Shown: positions 34,930 through 42,881 of the stretch, one piece after another | How the letters are laid out: each line of letters opens with the position of its first letter | Numbering within the stretch: the stretch's first letter is position 1 | Position numbers and translations under genes: made by a program | NCBI GenBank assembly: GCA_023228885.1 | Contig: JALOAJ010000010.1 | Coordinates: 1 to 64,000 of the forward strand | Source: Bacillota bacterium | Lineage (GTDB): Bacteria > Bacillota > Clostridia > Monoglobales > Firm-18 | Direction of reading: 5' to 3' | Length of the DNA: 64,000 nucleotides | The notes under the pieces: generated by a model | Seen by the model: only the letters and a program-made list of their open reading frames with translations | Database searches by the model: none | Told to the model about the DNA's origin: nothing

Positions 34930-36270
34930 ATGAAAATTGTTGAACAGGCAAGAGAAATTGAAATAATTGATGAAGTTGATGTTTGTGTTCTTGGAGGAAG
35001 CAGTACAGGAGTGTTTGCGGCGGTTCGAGCCGCTCAAATGGGAATGAGGACGGCCATTGTGGAAAAACAGAATAGTTTTGGCGGCGCAGCGACCTCGGGA
35101 CTCACCCACATATGGCATTCCATTTTCGACGCCGAGCATAGTAAAAAAATTATCAGCGGACTAAGCGAAATGGTGATTAACCGATTGGCTGAAAGAAACG
35201 CGGTAATTATCCACAAACCTACTGTATCAAGCGCCAACATAATGAATACTGAGGAACTTAAGATAGAGCTTGATATTCTTGTTTCTGAGCATAAAATAAA
35301 ACCATATCTTCATACTTTATTTTCATCCGCAATTACAGAGAATAATAACATAACGGCTGTAATTGTAGAAAATAAGGATGGCCGAAAGGCAATCAAGGCT
35401 AAATTTTTCATTGACTGCACAGGTGACGGTGATTTATGCCGCAGAATAGGGATAGCTTCATATACATATGATACTTTACAGCCTCCGACTACTTGTGCCA
35501 AGATTTACGGGGCAAACGACCCCAGCTTCAGCGCGCTGATACGTGAACACGGCTCAGAATTCGGTTTACAAAAGGATTGGGGCTGGCGCAATGTAATTCC
35601 GAACACGGACAATATTAAAATGCACGCCGAAACACATGTTTTTGATGTGAACTGCGCTCATGCCGGCGACTTGACTTATAGTGAAATGGAAGGGCGCAGA
35701 CAGGTTCGGGCGTACATGGACTTGTTTCGGAAATATGTTGAAAACGGTGAAAAAATCACTCTGCTCTCCCTTCCCTCCTATATAGGCGTAAGGGAGAGCT
35801 ATCACATAAAATCACTGCATAAAATAAAAACCGATGATTTACTTATGGGGATAACATATCCCGACGCGATAGGAAACGGCTCATACCGGACGGATCGGCA
35901 TCACAGCCACGATTCAGGCATCACATTCAGATATTTGAACGGCGTTACGGAAACGATACAGCAATCAGGTGAGCTGCCTGTAATGGGGAGATGGAGGGAA
36001 GAATGTGATAATTACCCTACATACTATCAGATTCCTTTCCGTTCCTTAGTCCCAGATACAAAGATAGAAAACATACTGTTCGCAGGAAGAATGATAGATG
36101 CTGAGGCTGAAGCCTTCGGCGCCCTTAGGGTTATGATAAATACTAACCAGATGGGCGAGGCGGTGGGGACGGCTGCAGCATTGGCGGTTGAATACGACTG
36201 TCCGGCAAGGGATATAAACACGACGGAGCTGCGGAGCAGACTTTCCGATTTTAACGCCGTAATTTTATAA
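34930..36270 (+). CDS. FAD-dependent oxidoreductase (FAD_oxidored family)
   Basis: The 446-residue protein starts with EVDVCVLGGSSTGVFAAVRAA, an FAD-binding Rossmann motif (GGSSTG), followed by AIVEKQNSFGGAATSGLTH, the pattern of the FAD_oxidored (PF12831) group. FIDCTGDGDLCRR near residue 160 and ILFAGRMIDAEAEAFGALRVM near residue 380 are the later FAD contacts. Members occur in glycan and aromatic catabolic loci; substrates are mostly unknown. It has no signal peptide. It lies 17 bp upstream of the GH127-like gene, so the two enzymes should work together, perhaps oxidising a sugar or a sugar derivative before or after glycosidic cleavage. Confidence 0.85.
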   Translation: MKIVEQAREIEIIDEVDVCVLGGSSTGVFAAVRAAQMGMRTAIVEKQNSFGGAATSGLTHIWHSIFDAEHSKKIISGLSEMVINRLAERNAVIIHKPTVSSANIMNTEELKIELDILVSEHKIKPYLHTLFSSAITENNNITAVIVENKDGRKAIKAKFFIDCTGDGDLCRRIGIASYTYDTLQPPTTCAKIYGANDPSFSALIREHGSEFGLQKDWGWRNVIPNTDNIKMHAETHVFDVNCAHAGDLTYSEMEGRRQVRAYMDLFRKYVENGEKITLLSLPSYIGVRESYHIKSLHKIKTDDLLMGITYPDAIGNGSYRTDRHHSHDSGITFRYLNGVTETIQQSGELPVMGRWREECDNYPTYYQIPFRSLVPDTKIENILFAGRMIDAEAEAFGALRVMINTNQMGEAVGTAAALAVEYDCPARDINTTELRSRLSDFNAVIL

Positions 36271-36287
36271 CAGTTAGGAGTATAAAA

Positions 36288-37979
36288 ATGTATGAACAGT
36301 TTGACCCGTTAAAAAACGCAGAGCTTGCGTTAAATTATCTTACAAATATGGTGGATGAAAAATATGACAACCTTCCATATTGGCTTATACTGCCTCATAA
36401 AAAGCCCGCAGAAGCTGCGCATTGCCGTGTTGATGACGCGGAGCTTGTCGGTTCTTGGTATCAAGCTATAAATCATGTCCGCAAAATGCTAAACACCGAT
36501 GTGGGCGCGGAGGTTGAACAATCCTTCCGCAGACATTTATTAAAGTCTTGGGGGGAGCATGGGCTTAGATTCCACGAGGATTATTCGTGGACGCATACCA
36601 ACCACAGCTCCTTTCATGAAATGGGGTATATTTTGCCGGCTCTTAATCAAATACTGGAAGAAAATCCGGACGATACTGATGTTGAAAGGATTGCAGCCCG
36701 TCTTATCCGAGGTATGCGCAGCTTGGTGACCGAACGTAAGGTGCGGACATTTTGGTCGGGCGATTTCGTGGAAGAGCAGCCTGTTTATGAATTTCCGAAT
36801 GATGTATATTTGCGGGATAAGGGCTTTGATTTAACTCGGCATACCGGACGCGGTGAGCAGGCAATCCGCAACTCTATTATGCTACACTCGCTTGTGCGCC
36901 GTTATGAGTATGCCAATGATGAGGCTGCGCTTGATTTGGCGGTTGGCATGGCAAATTATTTGTTAGGTCCGTCGCGTTATTTCAACTATAAAATGGAGTT
37001 CTTTGGTCATGTTCATTCTAACGGATGGGTGGCATCCGGCTTGGTTTACCTGGGCCGTGTTACCGGAAATAAAGCATACCTTGAAAGCGGGAAAAAAATA
37101 TACGACTATATTCGTTCCATATCCTCCGACTTTGGCTGGGTTCCGGAATACGCACAATGGCATCCGGTTGAGGAAGAGCATTGCGAAACCTGCTGTATAA
37201 AGGATATGATTGAATGCGCATATGAGCTGACTTTAGTGGGATATGATGAGTATTGGAATGATATCAATAACTTTGCGCGCAATCAGCTTGTTGAAAATCA
37301 GGTTAAGAATACGGATTATGTTGTTTCAGACAACAGTCTTCCAGATAAAAACGGTATTACCTATAAAGATATCGGCAAACGGATGATTGGCGGATTTTCA
37401 GGCGGGTCAACTCCAACATCAATATCTCTTACCAAGTTTCGTTCAATTGCGGGATGTTGTGTTGGTATGGCGCCTGTCGCTCTTGCGATAGTGTGGAATA
37501 ACGCGGTATTGTTTGAAAATAATGCAGTTGTCGTAAATATTCCGCTTAACAAATCCATATCCGAGGCAAGTGTTGTTATGGAATATCCCAATGAAGGCAA
37601 GCTATCCGTTGCGGTTTATATCCGTTGTGATGTTAAAATAAGAAAATATCCGTTTATGCATGATGTTAGGGCCGTAATCAATGGAATAGCAGCGGATTTT
37701 TCAATTGATGGCGAGAATTTGATGGTGTTTAAGGATGTTCCGGCAGATGCGGTTGTTACAATAACCCATACCTTAGAAACCGTTAAAGTAAAAGAAACCG
37801 TAAGGGGCGCTGAATTAACCGTTATATGGCGTGGCTGCGATGTAGTGGACATATTACCCCACGGAGAGCATATGCGGCTGTATCAGCGCGATTTATCCGT
37901 TCCGAGGTATTATCCGAATCCCGAAGATATAGTATATTCAGGAGCATCAGATTACGCGCCGACTCAGCAGAAAAAGTAA
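36288..37979 (+). CDS. GH127/DUF1680-like glycosidase
   Basis: The 563-residue cytoplasmic protein is an (alpha/alpha)6-toroid enzyme with a beta-sandwich tail. EEEHCETCCIKDMIECAYEL near residue 295 and SIAGCCVGMAPVAL near residue 385 match the two places where GH127 beta-L-arabinofuranosidases have their Glu and zinc-ligating cysteines (ETC and CC). The overall order WYQAINHVRKML, HEMGYILPAL, GWVASGLVYLGRVTGNKAYL also fits this superfamily. It differs enough from known GH127/GH146 enzymes that the substrate is uncertain. It ends the operon with the flavoprotein (17-bp gap, AGGAG site). Confidence 0.7.
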   Translation: MYEQFDPLKNAELALNYLTNMVDEKYDNLPYWLILPHKKPAEAAHCRVDDAELVGSWYQAINHVRKMLNTDVGAEVEQSFRRHLLKSWGEHGLRFHEDYSWTHTNHSSFHEMGYILPALNQILEENPDDTDVERIAARLIRGMRSLVTERKVRTFWSGDFVEEQPVYEFPNDVYLRDKGFDLTRHTGRGEQAIRNSIMLHSLVRRYEYANDEAALDLAVGMANYLLGPSRYFNYKMEFFGHVHSNGWVASGLVYLGRVTGNKAYLESGKKIYDYIRSISSDFGWVPEYAQWHPVEEEHCETCCIKDMIECAYELTLVGYDEYWNDINNFARNQLVENQVKNTDYVVSDNSLPDKNGITYKDIGKRMIGGFSGGSTPTSISLTKFRSIAGCCVGMAPVALAIVWNNAVLFENNAVVVNIPLNKSISEASVVMEYPNEGKLSVAVYIRCDVKIRKYPFMHDVRAVINGIAADFSIDGENLMVFKDVPADAVVTITHTLETVKVKETVRGAELTVIWRGCDVVDILPHGEHMRLYQRDLSVPRYYPNPEDIVYSGASDYAPTQQKK

Positions 37980-38078
37980 TTGATTTAATTATCCTTGAGC
38001 AACCCTCGTTCCTTACATATGGTTTTTGGGTTGTGAGTTTGGCGTTTGTTACGGTTTAGGAATTAGAGTAGGGTTAGC

Positions 38079-38310
38079 TTAATAGGGTTTTTCTTCATTG
38101 TCGGTTGCTATTCGTGCAGCCTTGTCATAAGACACCTTTGGTGTTCGGATTGATGTTTCTATAATATAATTCCTCTAAAATTCTTGCCATATCTTCCACC
38201 CTCTTTCGCGGTAACGCAACAGATACTACAGAAATTAATGGAAGGCTATATCCCAATTCAGCAAAGTGTTCAACAAAATCAATAAATCTCCATAACATCC
38301 TTAGGCACAT
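38079..38310 (-). pseudogene. Unrecognised frameshifted gene fragment
   Basis: Minus-strand frames give IDFVEHFAELGYSLPLISVV, then RKRVEDMARILEELYYRN, and after a one-base shift RTPKVSYDKAARIATDNEEK ending at a stop at 38079. The two pieces look like one broken protein of 80 or so residues, but I do not recognise the family. It lies directly downstream of the serine recombinase remnant in a region of decayed mobile genes. Confidence 0.3.
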
Positions 38311-38321
38311 AGTTCAATATT

Positions 38322-38635
38322 TTAAATCCTATGCTTTAACTTTTGAATATATTTTTCGACATTATTATTCTGTGAAAGCCACTTTTTTATGTCAGATTCA
38401 ATGTAACGCCGGTTCCGCACCGACTTATCATTACGATACCTATTTTTTGATACAAAGCTGCATCTGAAATCATCACATTTTAAAAGACCGGTATACCGTT
38501 TGAAAGGCTTACCGGAAGAAGCTCTGACATTCCTTTTTACCTTGTCCTATAAAAGAAATTGTCCCGATTCCAAATTTCCTTTGAAATGATAGCAGGAACA
38601 GCATTTTTGAAATTGCTTTCAACCCATAACCTCAA
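38322..38635 (-). pseudogene. Serine recombinase zinc-ribbon remnant
   Basis: On the minus strand the sequence reads WVESNFKNAVPAIISKEIWN, a stop, then after a frameshift GKPFKRYTGLLKCDDFRCSF and VSKNRYRNDKSVRNRRYIES. This is the AIISKE(I/L)W linker and the zinc beta-ribbon (YTGLLKCxDCxxSF) of large serine recombinases, with one zinc cysteine replaced by Phe. The catalytic resolvase domain is absent. It adjoins an IS256 fragment with no gap, so the two were joined by recombination. Confidence 0.5.
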
Positions 38636-38862
38636 GTTGAAATAGTCTTGCGGTTATAGCCGTTACGGGAATTACCGCTGTTGTTGCCGGATATATCGTG
38701 CTTTTCGTATCTAAGATGTTCATCCATTTCTGCTTTTAATATAGTTTCTACCTTGTCAGCAAACAGCGCCTTTATAGCGTTAGTTACATCCTCCTGTGTA
38801 CGGCAAGTTTTTGCAAGTTCCTCTGCAAGCGAGTGTTGTACTGTGTTTTTTGTTCTTGACAT
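38632..38862 (-). pseudogene. IS256-family transposase N-terminal remnant
   Basis: From ATG 38862 (AAAGGTGG upstream) the frame encodes the start of an IS256/Mutator transposase: EELAKTCRTQEDVTNAIKALFA, AEMDEHLRYEKHD and NSGNSRNGYNRKTIST. It ends after about 76 of roughly 400 residues, exactly where serine recombinase sequence begins. The DDE catalytic part is gone. Confidence 0.7.
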
Positions 38863-38940
38863 GAAAATAACCACCTTTCTATTGGTGATTATTCCTACTT
38901 GCACTAACTTTTAGACGGTCTCTGGGGCTTTTTCGGATTT

Positions 38941-40161
38941 TCATTCCACCGCAGACATAATATAATCATAAGCCCAATGATGTGGGGCAATGTCTGTAAA
39001 ACTAATTTTACCTTCGTTTGTAGTGGTTAAACCTGTTACCCTGTTCATAATGGCGACAATTTCTGCTCGTGTTAGCCATCCTTCCGGCATAAATGTACCA
39101 TCAGGGTAGCCGTTTATGTATCCTCTTTGACTTAAAATTGCGATATAACCATCAAGGTTTGAATCGAAAATATCACTAAACCCGGACGCATTGCTTGTAG
39201 GTAGCAATTGAAGCAATTTTGCTAAAATAATAGAAAAATCTTTTCTTGTAATTGCCGTGTCCGGCGAAAATGGTTTTTGCACATCAAAAAGGTTAATTTT
39301 TTTATCAATGTATGCTACATAATTAGAATGCCATTTATAATTATCCATAGATACATAATCGCTAATATACGCAATACCATTGTCATAATCGGCAGATATT
39401 TTTGCCAGCACCGTCATAGCCTCAGCCCAAGTCATTGGCTCGTCGGGGCGGAAGGTTCCATCACCATATCCATTAAGATAAGGTCTGGCTAACATCTTAT
39501 GGGGCTGATGTTTAGGATTATCTACACGAATAACAACAGGGTTGCCTTTATAGGATGGCTTTTTTTGAGGCTCGGGGTCTTTTATCCAAAAGGCATATAG
39601 CGCAATATCCCCCATTACTGCGGTTTCATCAGTAAATAAATTCCCTTTGCCGTTTTGCTGGGTATACCATCCTTAGAAAATGTAGCCTTGCCGATTGGGA
39701 TTCTTAGGAAGTGCAACCGTGCTGCCGTCAGGCAGTTCTGTTTGGGCGTTGTATATTTTTCCTTCGTTCATAAAGAGGGTGCTGATTATTTCACCGTCTG
39801 CCAAAAGCACACACTCAATGCTTGATAGCACATTCATTGGCTCGAAAGATATCATTTTTAAAATTGTTATATCGCTTTGTGGTGGGTTCAAGCTGATTAT
39901 ATATTCGTATATCTTTGGGTCAAAACCCTTAAAGCTATCCATATTGTCATATAGTTTTTTAAGAAAAACACCTTCTTGCTCATCCCCCAACCACCTCCAC
40001 CTCGCTATTAGGTCAACGAGTTTATATATAGGAGTGTTGGCATCATATTTTTCAGATAATTCTACTTCATCACGAGGAATAGACCACCAGCCAAGAAATT
40101 CATAGTCAGAACCACCGTCAAGCGCTTTCAATGGCACAGTTTTCCGAATGTTACAACTCAA
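38941..40161 (-). pseudogene. InlB-repeat/SLH surface protein gene with in-frame stop
   Basis: Two open pieces (40161-39673 and 39672-38941) lie in the same frame and are separated only by a TAA at 39673-39675. Around it the protein reads PKNPNRQGYIF-stop-GWYTQQNGKG, a Listeria-Bacteroides (InlB B) repeat in which the stop sits where Lys or Asp is normal. One base change (AAA to TAA) would explain it. The downstream piece ends in three SLH repeats (FRPDEPMTWAEAMTVLAKI, ITRKDFSIILAKLL, LTRAEIVAIMNRV). The upstream piece has no signal peptide and begins after stops, so the 5' end is also lost. I read it as the remnant of a larger wall-anchored adhesin. Confidence 0.75.
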
Positions 40162-40302
40162 AAAAATTATTCATAGCAGAATCAGCAATCATAAATGCTT
40201 ACAATGTCTTGCATGAACGGCACGCCACGCTTTTTTTGAACACATAGAAAATATAAAGTTTGCATAAAACCGAATTTAGTGATAAGATAATGCAGCCGAA
40301 GC

Positions 40303-40338
40303 CTTAAGCACAGGGGAGTTCACTCCCCTGTGCTTAAG
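40303..40338. repeat. Perfect 16-bp hairpin upstream of aldo/keto reductase gene
   Basis: CTTAAGCACAGGGGAG (40303-40318) pairs perfectly with CTCCCCTGTGCTTAAG (40323-40338) around a TTCA loop. It is 79 bp upstream of the ATG at 40417. No T run follows on either strand, so it is not a classic terminator; a dyad operator or a leader hairpin are alternatives. Confidence 0.75.
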
Positions 40339-40416
40339 CAAAGACATTGCGCAAGGGTTGGGGCTGTAAATTTCATTTAACTTTACAGTACGAAAAATTT
40401 AAAACGGAGGGGTTTT

Positions 40417-41409
40417 ATGGTTATACCTAATGAGTCTGGTCGATATACGGAAATGAAATACAATCGCTGTGGTCGTAGTGGTCTTTTGTTGCCTTCGGTT
40501 TCGTTGGGTTTTTGGCACAATTTCGGCAGTGTTGACAAATACGACAACATGGTTGAAATGGCAAAAACGGCGTTTGAACTTGGAATAACTCATTTTGACC
40601 TTGCCAATAACTATGGCCCTCGCGCCGGTTCCGCTGAGGAAAACCTCGGCAAAATGCTAAAAAATGAGTTTAAGGGCTGTCGTGACGAATTGGTCATTTC
40701 TACAAAGGCAGGGCATTTTATGTGGCATGGTCCTTATGGGGAGTGGGGAAGCAGAAAATATCTTGTATCCTCTCTTGACGCATCGTTGAAGCGCATGGGT
40801 TTGGAGTATGTGGATATATTTTATTCGCATAGGTTTGACCCTGACACACCGCTTGAAGAGACAATGGGCGCTTTAGCGCATGTCGTAAAACAGGGCAAGG
40901 CCTTGTACGCCGGCATTTCAAATTATACCGCCGAACAGACGAAAAAAGCGTCGGATATATTAAAAACGCTTGGAGTTCCATGCCTTATTCACCAACCATC
41001 ATACAGCATGTTTAACCGATGGATTGAAAACGGGCTTACAGACACATTGAAGGAAGAAGGAATAGGCGCGATTGCATTTTCCCCCCTTGCACAGGGTCTT
41101 TTAACCGATAAATATTTAAACGGCATTCCAACGGGCTCGCGGGCGGACAAAACTGTTGGATTTTTGAAAAAAGAGCATATAACGCCCGAAAAGGTTGCCA
41201 AGGCGGCTAAGCTTAATCAAATAGCGAGCAAGAGAAACCAAACGCTTGCGCAAATGGCATTGGCGTGGGTTATGAGGAACAGCAACATAACCAGCGTACT
41301 AATCGGCGCAAGCAGCCCCGCTCAAATAAAGGAGAATGCCGCGGCTATGAACAACACGGTGTTTACCGAAAAAGAGCTGTGTGACATTGACGCTATTCTT
41401 GCCGACTGA
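40417..41409 (+). CDS. Aldo/keto reductase, YghZ-like
   Basis: The 330-residue NADPH-dependent TIM-barrel protein shows the AKR catalytic set: Asp and Tyr in HFDLANNYGP (about 49-58), Lys in VISTKAGHFMW and His in YSHRFDPDTPLEE. NSNITSVLIGASSPAQIKEN near the end is the cofactor-binding segment. The RCGRSGLLLPSVSLGFWHNFG start and Gly-Pro-Tyr-Gly-Glu-Trp loop match the L-glyceraldehyde 3-phosphate reductase (YghZ/GprA) branch. It is a single gene with GGAGGGG just upstream and a hairpin in its leader. In this context it might reduce sugar aldehydes, but that is inferred. Confidence 0.9.
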   Translation: MVIPNESGRYTEMKYNRCGRSGLLLPSVSLGFWHNFGSVDKYDNMVEMAKTAFELGITHFDLANNYGPRAGSAEENLGKMLKNEFKGCRDELVISTKAGHFMWHGPYGEWGSRKYLVSSLDASLKRMGLEYVDIFYSHRFDPDTPLEETMGALAHVVKQGKALYAGISNYTAEQTKKASDILKTLGVPCLIHQPSYSMFNRWIENGLTDTLKEEGIGAIAFSPLAQGLLTDKYLNGIPTGSRADKTVGFLKKEHITPEKVAKAAKLNQIASKRNQTLAQMALAWVMRNSNITSVLIGASSPAQIKENAAAMNNTVFTEKELCDIDAILAD

Positions 41410-41433
41410 TAGCGCTTGGCGTTGGATGTTTTT

Positions 41434-42849
41434 TTACTCGTTGGAGTTGGGGCGTTGGGAAGTGTTTATCATCCAATTCAAAATTGAATCCTTCAGACTG
41501 TTCTCCAACGCCGAACAATGCGCAAGCCCCGACAGGTTTTGTTTTTCCTCGGGGTCATCGGATAAATCAAAAAGCTGCGGGGTGTCCCATGAGGGGTGAT
41601 AAACATATTTCCAATTATCACGCCTTAGCATTTTCATGCAATCCATTTCGCTGAACACATCACCATGCTCGTATGGGGTTTGACCCTCCAATAATGGGAT
41701 AAGGCTTTTACCGTGCATTACGGGCAACGGCTGCGCCCCTGCAAGCTCAAGTATGGTAGGCGTTAAATCAAGCAAAGAAACGGGGTGGTTAACCTTGACA
41801 TTCTTTATAAAGTTCGACGGCCACCTTATAATGAGAGGAACGCCCACCGATGCCTCATACATACAGCTTTTGCGTATAAGCCCATGGTCGTAAAGCATTT
41901 CGCCGTGGTCGGAAGCATATATAATAATAGTGTTTTCCAAAAGGTTTTTTTCTTTCAGAGCGCATAAAATATCCTTTATGGAGTCGTCTATAACGTTTAT
42001 AAGGCTGTAATACCTTGCTTTAACAGCTTGCCACGCATTTGCGGGGGCGCTTCCCGTATCCTTTATTTTTCGCTCAATAAGAGGGGTGGGAGCGTTTTCC
42101 ATAAAGTCGTCAATAGGCGTGTCGGGAGTGCATTCGCTATACATTTTCAGATAACGGAGCGGGGGGTCAAATGGTTCGTGGGGACCTCCCCAGTTACACC
42201 AGCAAAAGAAAGGCTTATCATCCGAATATTCCTTTATCCAGTTTGCTGCTTGGTTCCCAATGAAAAAATCGCCGAAATCCTCCTCCGGGAGAACGGACGG
42301 GGAATCTTCCCAACATTCGTTGCCCCCTTCCGTCGGATGATGTTTTTCCATACGCTTGTTATAATCATCTCTAAGAATATCCATAAGTCCTTTTTTTTCA
42401 AGATATTGCTGATAGGGATTTTCCGCTATGGTCAGTCTGGCATCGGACCATTTGCCTGCCTGGGAGAGTGTGTCGGTAAAACCCATGTCGCTTAGCCACT
42501 TATCACATTCCGCGCTTCCGCCGGGGGCGTGTTGACCCAAATGGGTTTTACCTATCATGCATGTGCGGTAACCCGCTTCGTTTAGTTGTTTAACAAAAGT
42601 AGGCTCGCCCTCGGGCAGCCTTCCTTTATTTACAAGTATCCCGGTGTTATGACCGAAACGCCCCGTAAATATGGCGGTGCGGCTCGGTATGCACAGGGGT
42701 GTGGGGCAGTAGGCATTTGAAAACATCACGCCGTCTTCCGCCAACAAATCCATGGAAGGAGTTTTAACAATTGGATGCCCCGCGCATGACATGGCATCTT
42801 TTCTGTGTTGGTCGGAAAATAAAAAAAGTATGTTCGGTCGTTTTGACAA
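41434..42849 (-). CDS. Sulfatase (Cys-type, formylglycine-dependent)
   Basis: The roughly 471-residue protein has the alkaline-phosphatase fold of type I sulfatases. NILFLFSDQHRKD gives the N-terminal metal ligands. PLCIPSRTAIFTGR is the sulfatase signature, whose Cys is converted to formylglycine. GKTHLG and ASDHGEMLYDHG supply the other metal and substrate ligands. There is no signal peptide, so it would desulfate sugars in the cytoplasm. I prefer the TTG at 42849, nine bases after AAAGGAG, over the start at 42867, which overlaps that site. It follows the GH39-like gene by about 32 bp in one operon. No formylglycine-generating or anSME maturase gene is in the window. Confidence 0.9.
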   Translation of the reverse strand: MSKRPNILFLFSDQHRKDAMSCAGHPIVKTPSMDLLAEDGVMFSNAYCPTPLCIPSRTAIFTGRFGHNTGILVNKGRLPEGEPTFVKQLNEAGYRTCMIGKTHLGQHAPGGSAECDKWLSDMGFTDTLSQAGKWSDARLTIAENPYQQYLEKKGLMDILRDDYNKRMEKHHPTEGGNECWEDSPSVLPEEDFGDFFIGNQAANWIKEYSDDKPFFCWCNWGGPHEPFDPPLRYLKMYSECTPDTPIDDFMENAPTPLIERKIKDTGSAPANAWQAVKARYYSLINVIDDSIKDILCALKEKNLLENTIIIYASDHGEMLYDHGLIRKSCMYEASVGVPLIIRWPSNFIKNVKVNHPVSLLDLTPTILELAGAQPLPVMHGKSLIPLLEGQTPYEHGDVFSEMDCMKMLRRDNWKYVYHPSWDTPQLFDLSDDPEEKQNLSGLAHCSALENSLKDSILNWMINTSQRPNSNE

Positions 42850-42881
42850 ATTAACTTCTCCTTTCAAAAACGCAGTTTATT

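Noticed and set aside
39673..39675. TAA as a recoded or read-through codon
   Set aside because: The 5' end of the same gene is also missing and the neighbourhood is full of dead genes, so simple pseudogene decay is the better explanation.
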